Shown here in pieces: positions 16,732 through 26,330 of a stretch of DNA of 64,000 nucleotides (within the stretch, counting starts at the first letter, position 1; every line of letters starts with the position of its first letter). The stretch is from positions 5,518,001 to 5,582,000 of the forward strand of contig NZ_CP015772.1 of NCBI RefSeq assembly GCF_001654455.1, read 5' to 3'. The notes beneath the pieces were generated by a model. That model did no database searches, was not told where the DNA came from, and saw nothing but the letters and a program-made list of their open reading frames with translations. A program made the position numbers and the translations under genes. This stretch comes from Niabella ginsenosidivorans. GTDB lineage: Bacteria > Bacteroidota > Bacteroidia > Chitinophagales > Chitinophagaceae.

Positions 16732-17748
16732 TCACCTGCCCCCCGGCCATTTAAAGACGGCAGGGCTGTTTTTATACCATGTTCTTTCTCCTGCTAAATC
16801 AGGATTACAGGAGGCGAAAATGACATCCGGGGTATATTGTCCTGCTTCAGCAACAGTGATCTTTTTTGCCCAGGAAGCGCGGTTTACCGGGTTGGCGCCT
16901 GCTCCGTAACTTTTATATTCCCCATAACAGGCGGTTTTTTCATTTTCCGGATTGTTCCAGTTATTCCAGCCTTCCGGAGCAATTGCGGCGGGCATTTCAC
17001 AACTAAGATACACTGTTTTGGCATAGGCTCTCCAGGGTCTTCCCAAAAAGAGCCTGGAAACTTCTGGGCCTGTAATGATCCTGCATTTAATGAATACGAG
17101 CCCGTATTTTTTTCCCCGGCTAGTGCTTGCTGCTGTAATATAAGAATTGGCTTTTGCTTTGATGATACAGTTGTTATAAACAGCGGTGGCGGGACCAAAA
17201 ATGAAATCGGTAGTTCCTTCTATATAACAATTTACAAAATACTGGCGGGCTGTTTCACCGCCATTAAAAATGGTATCCTGGTTGCCAAGGAACCTGCAGT
17301 TCCTGAACAGCGTCTTATCCGCATCCACATATAATGCCAGTGCCTGACCCACCGGTCCGGCTGAATTTTCAAAAGTAATGTTCTCTGCAACAAACCGGTT
17401 TCCGGATATTTTTGCAGTGTAAGATGTGAATGTGCGGATGGTTCCTTTGCCGGCATAATCGTCGAAAGTAATAATGGTGCGGTCAACATCCTGCCCTATA
17501 AAGGTTACATCGGTATTGTTTGCAGGCAGCTCAATCTTTTCTTTATAAATGCCGTTTTTTATATAAAGTGTGATCGGTGCCAGGGGATAGCCCCGCATGG
17601 CATTGATTGCATCCTGTATGCGGGTATAATCCCCGCTGCCATCCTGTGCAACGGTAAACGTATATTTATATTGCTCCGGGTTAGCTGTTTGGGCATTGCC
17701 CCTCCCCATGCAATAAAGCGCTAACAGTATCAGTGTAAATTGCCTCAT
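16732..17748 (-). CDS. Pectin methylesterase, CE8
   Basis: Secreted pectinesterase of 338 aa that removes methyl esters from homogalacturonan. A signal peptide (about 1-19) is followed by the right-handed beta-helix with all family motifs: GQALAL (134-139), QDT with the acid/base D158, DFIFG with the nucleophile D181, and LGRPWR (235-240). It is the last gene of the pectin locus, starting 1 bp after the acetylesterase stop, and ends tail to tail with the DUF3857 gene 12 bp away. Removing methyl esters would prepare the substrate for the pectate lyase encoded two genes upstream. Confidence 0.94.
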   Translation of the reverse strand: MRQFTLILLALYCMGRGNAQTANPEQYKYTFTVAQDGSGDYTRIQDAINAMRGYPLAPITLYIKNGIYKEKIELPANNTDVTFIGQDVDRTIITFDDYAGKGTIRTFTSYTAKISGNRFVAENITFENSAGPVGQALALYVDADKTLFRNCRFLGNQDTIFNGGETARQYFVNCYIEGTTDFIFGPATAVYNNCIIKAKANSYITAASTSRGKKYGLVFIKCRIITGPEVSRLFLGRPWRAYAKTVYLSCEMPAAIAPEGWNNWNNPENEKTACYGEYKSYGAGANPVNRASWAKKITVAEAGQYTPDVIFASCNPDLAGERTWYKNSPAVFKWPGGR

Positions 17749-17749
17749 T

Positions 17750-18505
17750 TTATTTTTTTTCGGATTGATTACTGATATAGGAAGCCAGCTCCGGTATCAG
17801 AATTCTTATCTGGCTTAAAACGATTGCTGCTATTTTTCTTGCACCTAATTCATTAAAATGGGTATCATCTTTCTTACCGTCAGGATAATTAGGATGCTCC
17901 CCGGGCTGCAGATAATTGAACAGCAATTTTGATGATTCTACTCCTAATTGCTGATATAATTGCTGGGACTGCTGATCCAGGTCTATGAGGGGCACATTTT
18001 GTTCTGCAGCTACAGCACGTACAATAGCGGCATATACTTTATGTGTTTCCTCAATTTTCCCTGATGCATCAAATTTCCTTCTTGCTACCGGTGTCAGCAA
18101 AACCGGGTGTGCGCCTTTGTTTATGGTTTCTTTTATATATTGTACCAGGTTATTGCTGAATTCCGTAGTTGTGGTATATGTTTTTTTGGTGGGTACCTCA
18201 TCATTATGACCAAACTGTATTAAAACATAATCACCTTTGCTGATCCTTGCTATTATTGAGTCCCATAACCCTTCCTGCCGGAAAGAACGGGTGCTTCTCC
18301 CGTTCTTTGCGTAGTTATGCACTGTAACGGCGTCATTCCAGAAACCGGCAAAAGGCATTCCCCAGCCCGTTTCAGGATAGGCTTTTGGGTCTTTTATTGC
18401 CATTGTTGAATCGCCTGCAAGAAAAATGGTGATCTTCTTTTTTTGAATAAAGGATGCTGAAAGGATCAGTAATAAAAGGGCTGTAAGCCGCAAGCCATTT
18501 TTCAT
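17750..18505 (-). CDS. Rhamnogalacturonan acetylesterase-like SGNH hydrolase, CE12
   Basis: Exported esterase of 251 aa. A hydrophobic N-terminus (about 3-20) precedes the SGNH fold: block I GDSTMA with the nucleophile S33, block III GHND (99-102) and block V DDTHFNELG with D214 and H216. This set is typical of CE12 enzymes that remove acetyl groups from rhamnogalacturonan or pectin. It lies between the pectate lyase (5 bp) and the pectin methylesterase (1 bp) in one operon, which supports an accessory role in pectin de-esterification. Confidence 0.92.
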   Translation of the reverse strand: MKNGLRLTALLLLILSASFIQKKKITIFLAGDSTMAIKDPKAYPETGWGMPFAGFWNDAVTVHNYAKNGRSTRSFRQEGLWDSIIARISKGDYVLIQFGHNDEVPTKKTYTTTTEFSNNLVQYIKETINKGAHPVLLTPVARRKFDASGKIEETHKVYAAIVRAVAAEQNVPLIDLDQQSQQLYQQLGVESSKLLFNYLQPGEHPNYPDGKKDDTHFNELGARKIAAIVLSQIRILIPELASYISNQSEKK

Positions 18506-18510
18506 TGTGC

Positions 18511-19935
18511 TTATTTTACAAGACTGTTAATATAAACTTCTATATTGGAATAGTTTTTATGAAGGGTAGAAAGGGCAGCATCTTTGGGATCCCCGGGGTT
18601 CAGCCCATGCGTTTTTTCCCAGCTATCCGGGATGCCGTCTTTGTCTGTATCAGCCGGCACAACCCCTTGTTTTAGCGCAGGCCATGCCGAAACTGTTTTT
18701 TCATACGGGGTTCCATGGGGATAATTTCCCTGAACATCAATAAACCGGCCTGTACGGTTTTTTACATCGTTAATGATCCGCTGATCCAGCGTGTCTCTTT
18801 CAGGTAAAAAGGCCCCGGCCTTATCTAAAACGGCTTGGTAAGCGTTGTTTGCGGATTGATAAGGAACCGGCACTACATCAAACGGTTTTTCCATTACAGC
18901 CTGCTGCTTATCGGTTGTTGTACCGTCATTGCCCATCCGGATCCCTTTGTAATTATCCCGGGTTATATCAGCCGCCCCGTCAACATAATTGCCGTTTACA
19001 AAATAGCTGCCAAAAGGAATATTGTCCTTTGCAACTTTATTGGGGTTTACAATGCGGTATTTTACAGAAGCCTTTGTTGAGGGCCCGTATTTAAAATAAT
19101 TGTTTGTGATGTTGTAATGGCCGCCTTCTCCGCCGTAAATAGTATTGATCCCCCAATTGTAAATTACATTATTGGCAAAGTCTGCCAGCTCTGCAGTAGC
19201 GCCTAATCTTACTCCGTTAAACCTTGGATTACGGCTGTTACAATGTGCAAACAGGTTATGGTGTGCACTGAAATGAGCCCCGCCCCAGATGCCGCCATAG
19301 CCATGATGCTCAAAATCCTGATCTCCCTCTTCAAAATGATAGGAATAATTCAATGGCTCGGTAATGATGTTCCATTGCAGGGTAGTGCTGTCGCTTTTAT
19401 AGATGGAGCAAACCTCATCTGTACTCCAGCTCATACTGCAATGGTCAATCAGGATGTTCTTTTTACCGGCACCCCCAAATGCATCATCCGAACCACCCCC
19501 ATCAGTCCTGCCTTTGTTCTGGTACCTGTCGCCCATCCTGAAGCGCAGGAACCGCACAATAATATTGTTGCCCGCTAAAACCACCGGCTGATCTGCCAGG
19601 CAAATGCCGCCGCCCGGTGCTGTTTGCCCTGCAATGGTTTTATTGCCTTTAATGTTGAGCCTGCTTTGCAGGTGGATGGTTCCTGATACGGCAAAAACAA
19701 TGATTGCCGGGTTATTGCCTGTAACTGCTTTGCGGAGGCTGCCTTCCCCATCATCATCCAGGTTGGTAACAATATATACCTTACCACCACGCCCGCCTGT
19801 AGTATATTTACCAAAGCCTTCTGCGCCCGGAAAGGCAATGATTCCTGATGCAGCATCCGTTTTTACCGGCAATGTTTTCTGAGCGCTGCATCCTGTGGCC
19901 AATACGGTACAACAGGTAAAGAATAGTTTTTTCAT
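18511..19935 (-). CDS. Pectate lyase, PL1-like, with calcium-type C-terminal motif
   Basis: Exported lyase of 474 aa. The N-terminus FFTCCTVLATGCSAQ is a signal with a possible lipobox Cys (C16). The beta-helix part starts with AFPGAEGFGKYTTGGRGGKV and NLDDDGEGSLRKAV and contains the conserved SWSTDE and NPRFNGVR stretches typical of the large Bacteroidota PL1 clade. Near the C-terminus is a calcium-binding thrombospondin-3/dockerin-like repeat (DTDKDGIPDSWE). The enzyme cleaves de-esterified polygalacturonate by beta-elimination. It follows susD by 11 bp in the pectin locus. Exact subfamily is uncertain. Confidence 0.9.
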   Translation of the reverse strand: MKKLFFTCCTVLATGCSAQKTLPVKTDAASGIIAFPGAEGFGKYTTGGRGGKVYIVTNLDDDGEGSLRKAVTGNNPAIIVFAVSGTIHLQSRLNIKGNKTIAGQTAPGGGICLADQPVVLAGNNIIVRFLRFRMGDRYQNKGRTDGGGSDDAFGGAGKKNILIDHCSMSWSTDEVCSIYKSDSTTLQWNIITEPLNYSYHFEEGDQDFEHHGYGGIWGGAHFSAHHNLFAHCNSRNPRFNGVRLGATAELADFANNVIYNWGINTIYGGEGGHYNITNNYFKYGPSTKASVKYRIVNPNKVAKDNIPFGSYFVNGNYVDGAADITRDNYKGIRMGNDGTTTDKQQAVMEKPFDVVPVPYQSANNAYQAVLDKAGAFLPERDTLDQRIINDVKNRTGRFIDVQGNYPHGTPYEKTVSAWPALKQGVVPADTDKDGIPDSWEKTHGLNPGDPKDAALSTLHKNYSNIEVYINSLVK

Positions 19936-19946
19936 TTCTTCTTGAG

Positions 19947-21806
19947 TTAATAGCCGGGGTTTTGTACTAAATTTTTGTTGGCATCAATGGCCGGTTGCGG
20001 AATGGGCAATAATTCTGATTTATTAACGGTAAACCCGGTTGCAAACCGGGCAAGGCCTGTTGTATTAATGGCAGCAGTCAACCAGTTGACTTTAGTGGTG
20101 CCTGCCGGTGTGGAGGAAGGTGCTGTATTATAATAGGAGTTTGCCCAGATGGTATGGTCATCTCCTGTTGCTGTTGTTTGATAATACATGTTTTTAGGCA
20201 GTATTGTTGTAAGGCAGTAAGCCGGGTATCCTGCCATATAACTGGGGTTGGCGATGGCTGTATTTGTTGACATGGTTAAAAGATTGGCTTTTGTTTCTGT
20301 AAGCGCAGTGGCCAGCAGGTTCCAGCGGATCAGGTCAAATTTCCTGATCCCTTCTCCACCCAGCTCTAAAGCGCGTTCTCTTACAATATATTTAAAAAAG
20401 TCCGTTTTGCTCAGTCCTGCCGGTACATCAACTGCTGCATTTACGGTGTTTATATTTTTGCCAAATCCCCTTCGCCTTACCCAATTTAAAGCATTGTAGG
20501 CATTTGCGGTTGGCCCATTGCTGATCTCGTTCTCGGCTTCGGCAAACATCAGTAAAACGTCAGCATAACGAAGGAGCTGCCATTTAAGGCTGAGGTATTG
20601 TATGGCATCGTTTGGATCAAAGGACGGATTGGTAACCCAGTCACGCCGGTATTTTCCGTCATTAATGGCTGTAATGGCCTGGCCTATTTTTGTTATACCA
20701 TCGGCAGCAACAAAATAGGGTGCAATCGTTACATCTCTCCTCAGGTCCATCGAATCGAACAAATAGAAATAAGTCGGCAGCGGATTGATGGAGCTGTTCC
20801 CTTTGCCGTTAACACGGGGGCCGTTGTAGTAGCCCAGTTTTGAATCTTCTGCACTGCCGGACCCGGATGCGCTAGCCTGGAATAGCAGTTCGTTATTGGG
20901 ATCCGAAACCGCATGTGCGCAAACCTGGTCTTTCCACAAGGATTTAAAGCTGGGATTTAAGGAATGCTGACCGGATTGAATGATATCATAGGTTTCGTCT
21001 CTTGCAATCTGGTAATATTTTAAATAATCCGTACTGCGTTCCATTGTTTTACTGGCGGGGCGCAGCGCGTAACCTCCCCTGAACAGGGCAATACGCGCCC
21101 TTAATCCTTTTACAGTGCCCTTCGTAATGCGCTCATCTTTGGAATCGCCTATGGCACCAAGATCATTTACCCAGGGAACAAGATCTTCGGCGGTTTTCAG
21201 ATCCTCCAGGAGTCGGTCATAAAGCGAATCGCTGCTGGTTCTGGTGGGGAAAGGATCTTGCAGCGCCTGGTTTTGCGCAGCTGTAAAGTGGGCAGGCAAA
21301 TCGCCCCAGTTACGGATCGCTTCAAAATAAAATTGTGCCCGCAACGTCAGGGCTTCTCCGTACATCCGCTGCAATTGTTTTTTTTGCTGATCTGTTCCAT
21401 TGGTATACAACTCCATTTTAGGAATATAATCGATGCACATATTTGCGTTTTCTATTCCATTGAATAACTGTAAAAAGGGGTTGGTGATCTGGGCATTACC
21501 CGGTGTGCACTGATAACGGGCGATATCCCTGCGATCGTTATCATTACCATTGCCTGTAGGCCCCTGCATTTCATCATTATCCACTGTAAAATACAAACTT
21601 ATCCGGATGCCATACCCATTGTCGCCCATAAGACGGCTGTAAGCGCCAATAAGCGCTGAATAAGCCCCGGGCACATCATTAAATACTTTTGCAGGATCAT
21701 TGGCGGTGATGGGCTGCTGGTCTAAATATTTTTTGCATGAAGGTAGAAGGGTAACCACAGCTATTGCCCCTGCAGCCAGTAAATGATGTATTTTAATATG
21801 TTTCAT
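19947..21806 (-). CDS. SusD/RagB-family surface glycan-binding lipoprotein
   Basis: Lipoprotein of 619 aa that caps the SusC channel and binds oligosaccharide. The signal ends in the lipobox LLPSC (C24). The helical TPR scaffold (about 60-300) and the C-terminal part with QLLRYADVLLMFAEAENE and RERALELGGEGIRKFDLIRW are typical of SusD. It is 17 bp downstream of the susC homologue and 11 bp upstream of the pectate lyase, so its ligand is probably a pectin fragment. Confidence 0.95.
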   Translation of the reverse strand: MKHIKIHHLLAAGAIAVVTLLPSCKKYLDQQPITANDPAKVFNDVPGAYSALIGAYSRLMGDNGYGIRISLYFTVDNDEMQGPTGNGNDNDRRDIARYQCTPGNAQITNPFLQLFNGIENANMCIDYIPKMELYTNGTDQQKKQLQRMYGEALTLRAQFYFEAIRNWGDLPAHFTAAQNQALQDPFPTRTSSDSLYDRLLEDLKTAEDLVPWVNDLGAIGDSKDERITKGTVKGLRARIALFRGGYALRPASKTMERSTDYLKYYQIARDETYDIIQSGQHSLNPSFKSLWKDQVCAHAVSDPNNELLFQASASGSGSAEDSKLGYYNGPRVNGKGNSSINPLPTYFYLFDSMDLRRDVTIAPYFVAADGITKIGQAITAINDGKYRRDWVTNPSFDPNDAIQYLSLKWQLLRYADVLLMFAEAENEISNGPTANAYNALNWVRRRGFGKNINTVNAAVDVPAGLSKTDFFKYIVRERALELGGEGIRKFDLIRWNLLATALTETKANLLTMSTNTAIANPSYMAGYPAYCLTTILPKNMYYQTTATGDDHTIWANSYYNTAPSSTPAGTTKVNWLTAAINTTGLARFATGFTVNKSELLPIPQPAIDANKNLVQNPGY

Positions 21807-21823
21807 CTCGTTGTTTTTTAGCG

Positions 21824-24800
21824 TTAAAAAGTAGCATTGATACCAAAAATGAACATGCGGCTTTTGGGGTAAGCGCTGTAATCCAGCCCGGGCGTTAACC
21901 CGCTTGACCGTACGCTTACTTCAGGATCATACCCGGAGTAACGGGTAAACACGGCCAGGTTATTGGCTGTTAAATAAAGCCTGAGGCTTTTCATTTTAAT
22001 ATTTCTTATGGCCTCTTTGCTAAAAGAATAACCGATTGTGATATTGTTTAACCGGAGGAAGGAGCCGTCTTCAATTGCCCAGGTGGAGGGATAAAAGGCG
22101 CCGCCACCCCTGATGGGCTGCCAGATGGTTGCATTGGCATTCAACGCGGCCAGCTGGTCGGGCGGTATACCATATACGGTTGTGCCATCTGTCCATTGTG
22201 CCGTTTGCCCGTCTGCTGTTACCACTTTCCATCTTCCGGACATTATTGCCAGCATATTGGAATTGCCGGTATAACCATTGGTAAACTCTATTTTATTTGC
22301 ATTGTAAATATCATTGCCGTAACTGAAGTTTACAAAGATGCTGGCATCCCAGTTTTTATAACGGAACTGCTGGTTGAGACCGCCCGTGAATTTCGGGGTA
22401 GGATTACCGATAATTGTGCGGTCATTATTCAGATCAACAACCCCATCGTTATTCAGATCCCTGAATTTAACGGATCCCGGTTGTACCACGCCAATGATCC
22501 CGGCATCGGAAACAACACCGGGTTTAAGCGTATAAACACTGGTGGAAGCGTCATAATTGAAATCGCTTACCTTGTAAAATCCATCATTGACCAGCCCGTA
22601 CATAGCGCCTACAGGAGCTCCTACTTTTTCTATATAATCTGTTGGCTGGCCGGAGACACCCCAGCTGGGCGATGGATAAAAATAGTCCTGGCCCTGTCCA
22701 AGCGCAAGGATCTTATTCTTATTGGAAGAGATATTGAAGTTGGCGTTCCAGGAGAAATCTTTTTTCGTAATGATCGCTGCTGCCAGTTGTATTTCAACCC
22801 CTTTGTTCTGCGTTTTTCCAATGTTCTGCAGCTGTGCAGAATACCCATACGTTAAATCAATAGGAACGCTCAGCAGCAGATCCCTGGAATTGTTGATATA
22901 ATAATCAATACTCAGGTCAATCCTTTTAACCAGGGAAATGTCCAGCCCTATATTCTTATTAACGAGCGCCTCCCATTTAAGGTTGGGGTTCACGAGTGCG
23001 GGGGAGTAGCTGGCGTTTGTATTCTGGTTGTTGACGCTGTAATAATATTTTCCATCCTGGTTAAAGGTGGTGATGTAGAGGTAATCCGCTATACGACTGT
23101 TACCAATAGCACCGTAACCCAACCGCAGCTTTAGATCATCAATGAAGCGTGCGTTCTTCATGAAATTTTCGTTCTTGATTTTCCATGCAAAAGACCCTCC
23201 CGGGAAATAGCCCCACTGATTACCGGGGGCAAATTTTGAAGTTCCGTCTGCACGAACATTCAGCGATAAGAGGTATTTATCCATGAAGCCGTAATTGACC
23301 CTTGTAAAAAAGGAAAGATAGGTTGCCCGTGCTTTATTCAGGGAAGGGTAGCCTACAAAAGGAGTTCCCAGTTCCTGTTGCGAGAAAGCCGTTTCAGGTG
23401 TTGTAAACACCGGGTATTTGCCCACCATGCCAATACCATGGGTTGTTTTGATGTCTACTGTTTCTTCTCCCAAAATAATACTGATGTCGTGTTTGTTATT
23501 GATCTTTTGCAGCGAGTAAGTCAACACGTTTGAATTGATAAATGTGGTGGTTTTGGTAGAATCCAGGTTGATCATGGGCAACCGCCCGTCCTGGATTACA
23601 GCATAGGGCGACAAAGAATCGTAAAACTGCCTGTTGATGACATTATTATAATTATACCCAAAAGTTGTTTTAAAAGAAAGATTTTTTAAAATAGTATAGC
23701 TGGCATAGGCCGTAAGGTTAAAGGCGTCTGTAGTGGCTTTTTTATATTCTGAATTTGCAAGCAATATCGGGTTTACCAGTATTAAGCCATTGCCAACATT
23801 TGGGTCTGCATAGGGATCTTCCGTGTCCAGCGTTTCGTTAGCGCTCAGGAATGGCCTGTATTTAACGGAATTACGCAGCCTGCTGTAAGAACTTCCTGAA
23901 TTGGACGAAACCCCTGCGCCATAAACGGTTTGATTCATATACCGTGTTATGATGCCTGCTTTCAGGTTTTTGGTGATAGTATAATCTGCTTTAAAGTTTA
24001 ACAGGTTGCGGGTATATTTTGAATTGATAACAATGGGCTTTTCATTATTGAATGTATATCCAAAATTATACACGATCTTTTTATTGCCTCCGGAAAGAGC
24101 AAGGTTATGGGTTTGAGTAATGCCGGTTCTACCCAGTACTTCCTTTTGCCAGTCAACCGGTTTTACGTTTTTGTAATTTACCAGGGTATCCCATGTAAAT
24201 CCGAACTGGTCTGCAAAAGTTGTGCTGTCTGAAGAGCTGCCTCTTGAACGTTCCGATTGATAAATAACAAAATCATAAGGCGAAAGGACGTCCAGCGTTT
24301 TGGGTAGTTGTTTGACGCCGATAAATCCGTTGTAAGTTACAGTAGTCCGACCCCGCCTTCCGCTTTTTGTGGTAATTATAACAACCCCATTGGCTCCCCT
24401 GGAACCATAGATGGCTGTTGCGGAAGCATCCTTTAAAACATCAATCGATTGAATATCCTGGGGGGATAGTGTGGATAATGCATTATCCACCTGCACGCCA
24501 TCTACAATGTAAAGCGGACTGTTGTCGCCGGTAATAGAAATACCGCCACGTACCCGCACGTTCACCTCGGCATCAGGAGCACCTTCTGCAGAAGTGGCTG
24601 TAACCCCTGCCAGCCGGCCGTTTAGCGCTTCTGCTGCTGAATTGATTGGGATGTCCTTTAACTGCTTTGCCCCTACAGAAGAAACAGACCCTGTAAGCTC
24701 CTTCCGTTTGACCGTTTGGTACCCTATAACCACCACGTCATCACTGGTAATGATATTTTTTGCAAGGAGGATGTTCTGCTCATTCCCGTTTACCTTTACC

Positions 24801-25045
24801 GTTTGTTCTATAAAACCGGAAGAAGAAAACTGAAGCTCCGCTTCCCTTGCAGCCCGTACAGGAATGGAATAGGTTCCGTCCTGTTTGGTTTGTACTGCTG
24901 TCTGGCTGCCGGTAACTGAAACAGTAACATTAGGAACGGGCTTTCCGTCCTCATCAGTAACCGTTCCGGTAATGATGCGCCCCTGTGCCAGGGCAACCAG
25001 GCTAATCAACTGTAATGAAAGGCATAGAAGCAATACTTTTCTCAT
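21824..25045 (-). CDS. SusC/RagA-family TonB-dependent transporter
   Basis: Outer-membrane transporter of 1073 aa. In order: signal peptide (about 1-20), CarboxypepD_reg-like domain (about 23-95), TonB-box region (DDVVVIGYQTVKRKELTG), plug (about 115-230, with SIDVLKDASATAIYGSRGANG) and the 22-strand barrel ending in FIFGINATF with a terminal Phe. It is the first gene of the minus-strand pectin operon susC-susD-PL1-CE12-CE8 and is expressed away from the LacI regulator. The 204-bp gap in between holds both promoters. Confidence 0.96.
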   Translation of the reverse strand: MRKVLLLCLSLQLISLVALAQGRIITGTVTDEDGKPVPNVTVSVTGSQTAVQTKQDGTYSIPVRAAREAELQFSSSGFIEQTVKVNGNEQNILLAKNIITSDDVVVIGYQTVKRKELTGSVSSVGAKQLKDIPINSAAEALNGRLAGVTATSAEGAPDAEVNVRVRGGISITGDNSPLYIVDGVQVDNALSTLSPQDIQSIDVLKDASATAIYGSRGANGVVIITTKSGRRGRTTVTYNGFIGVKQLPKTLDVLSPYDFVIYQSERSRGSSSDSTTFADQFGFTWDTLVNYKNVKPVDWQKEVLGRTGITQTHNLALSGGNKKIVYNFGYTFNNEKPIVINSKYTRNLLNFKADYTITKNLKAGIITRYMNQTVYGAGVSSNSGSSYSRLRNSVKYRPFLSANETLDTEDPYADPNVGNGLILVNPILLANSEYKKATTDAFNLTAYASYTILKNLSFKTTFGYNYNNVINRQFYDSLSPYAVIQDGRLPMINLDSTKTTTFINSNVLTYSLQKINNKHDISIILGEETVDIKTTHGIGMVGKYPVFTTPETAFSQQELGTPFVGYPSLNKARATYLSFFTRVNYGFMDKYLLSLNVRADGTSKFAPGNQWGYFPGGSFAWKIKNENFMKNARFIDDLKLRLGYGAIGNSRIADYLYITTFNQDGKYYYSVNNQNTNASYSPALVNPNLKWEALVNKNIGLDISLVKRIDLSIDYYINNSRDLLLSVPIDLTYGYSAQLQNIGKTQNKGVEIQLAAAIITKKDFSWNANFNISSNKNKILALGQGQDYFYPSPSWGVSGQPTDYIEKVGAPVGAMYGLVNDGFYKVSDFNYDASTSVYTLKPGVVSDAGIIGVVQPGSVKFRDLNNDGVVDLNNDRTIIGNPTPKFTGGLNQQFRYKNWDASIFVNFSYGNDIYNANKIEFTNGYTGNSNMLAIMSGRWKVVTADGQTAQWTDGTTVYGIPPDQLAALNANATIWQPIRGGGAFYPSTWAIEDGSFLRLNNITIGYSFSKEAIRNIKMKSLRLYLTANNLAVFTRYSGYDPEVSVRSSGLTPGLDYSAYPKSRMFIFGINATF

Positions 25046-25187
25046 TTGCTGAAATTTTAAAAATTGAATAGGTCTGTCAACGTGTTGAAATCGGCCGCAA
25101 ATCGTAATTTCTGTCTATAACATAGCAATCAGTACAATTTTAAAAACATTTTTAAACATTCGCTATTGTTTAGGTATGAATATTTAC

Positions 25188-25198
25188 GCAATCGTTGC
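25188..25198 (+). promoter_or_regulatory. Possible LacI-type operator
   Basis: GCAATCGTTGC is an 11-bp palindrome around a central C with a CG core, of the kind bound by LacI-family proteins. It lies between the divergent susC and lacI-type genes, 52 bp before the regulator start, and could serve both. Only one copy was found in the region. Confidence 0.35.
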
Positions 25199-25249
25199 CG
25201 GAAACGTGCGCATAAAGAGTATCTTCGCAAACAGATAAGGTTTGGTTTT

Positions 25250-26287
25250 ATGAAACTGGGTGCCATTACGATTAAAGATATTGCCAAAGCGCTGGAACTT
25301 TCTGCTTCCACGGTCTCCCGCGCACTGCGCGACAGCCATGAAATAGGTGCTGAAACCAAAAAGCGGATACAGGACTATGCTGCTGCAAACAATTACCGGC
25401 CCAATCTTGCTGCGCTAAGCCTGCGAAAAGGCAGGTCAAAATCTATAGGCATTGTACTGTCCAATGTTGCCAATAATTTTTTCAGCCAGATTATTGATGG
25501 CATTGAATCCATAGCTAACAGCAAGGGCTACAACGTTATCATTACACAAAGCAAGGACTCTGCGGAGCGTGAAAAGATGATCATTAATGATTTATCTGCC
25601 CGCTCCATAGATGGCCTGATTGTATCGCTTGCAGCGGAAACTACCGATTATTCTGTATTTGAAGAACTGAATAATGAAGGGTTGCCGATGGTATTTATTG
25701 ATAGGATCGCAGAATCCATTGAAACGCATAAGGTTGTTGCAGATAACTTTGCTGGGGCTTATGAGGCGGTACGGCATCTTGCCGGCAATGGATATAAGAA
25801 AATTGCCCTTATTGCCAATAACAGAAACCTTTCTATATCAAAGGAGCGGATCGAGGGATGCGTTAAGGCATTTGATGAGCTGGGACTAGAGCAAAGCTCA
25901 GACTGGGTGCGCTTTTGCGCGGCCGGCGGGTCAGACAGGGGCGAAATGGAAAATGTAGTGTCTGCATTACTGTCGATGGAAAACAGGCCGGATGCCATCC
26001 TGACCCTTTCTGATACGCTGTCTCTCAAAACCCTCAGAATGCTTAAGAATAAAAATACAGCTATCCCTGATGATATAGGACTGATGGGATTTTCAAACTT
26101 TAATAATGCAGATTTGCTGGAACCGGCTCTTTCTGTAATTTATCAACCTTCATTTGAAATGGGCTCACTGGCTGCAAAATTGCTGCTCTCGGAAATAGAG
26201 AGCAAACGCCCTGTTACAAAATTTGAGAAACATATTCTTAAAACAAGGATCGTAACCCGTAAAAGTAGTGCCGCTTCTCATTTATAA
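25250..26287 (+). CDS. LacI-family transcriptional regulator
   Basis: Repressor of about 345 aa. The N-terminal helix-turn-helix (ITIKDIAKALELSASTVSRA) with hinge is followed by a periplasmic-binding-protein-like sensor domain (about 60-340; SIGIVLSNVANNFFSQII, FIDRIAESIETHKVV). The frame is open from a TTG at 25166, but the ATG at 25250 (MKLGAITIKDIA) gives the normal LacI N-terminus. It faces the pectin operon and precedes mannonate dehydratase by 43 bp. Control of both by a uronic acid or its derivative is likely (inference). Confidence 0.93.
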   Translation: MKLGAITIKDIAKALELSASTVSRALRDSHEIGAETKKRIQDYAAANNYRPNLAALSLRKGRSKSIGIVLSNVANNFFSQIIDGIESIANSKGYNVIITQSKDSAEREKMIINDLSARSIDGLIVSLAAETTDYSVFEELNNEGLPMVFIDRIAESIETHKVVADNFAGAYEAVRHLAGNGYKKIALIANNRNLSISKERIEGCVKAFDELGLEQSSDWVRFCAAGGSDRGEMENVVSALLSMENRPDAILTLSDTLSLKTLRMLKNKNTAIPDDIGLMGFSNFNNADLLEPALSVIYQPSFEMGSLAAKLLLSEIESKRPVTKFEKHILKTRIVTRKSSAASHL

Positions 26288-26330
26288 AACACTTATTTTT
26301 GGAAGCATCAGTAGTTCAAAAGAATAAAAA

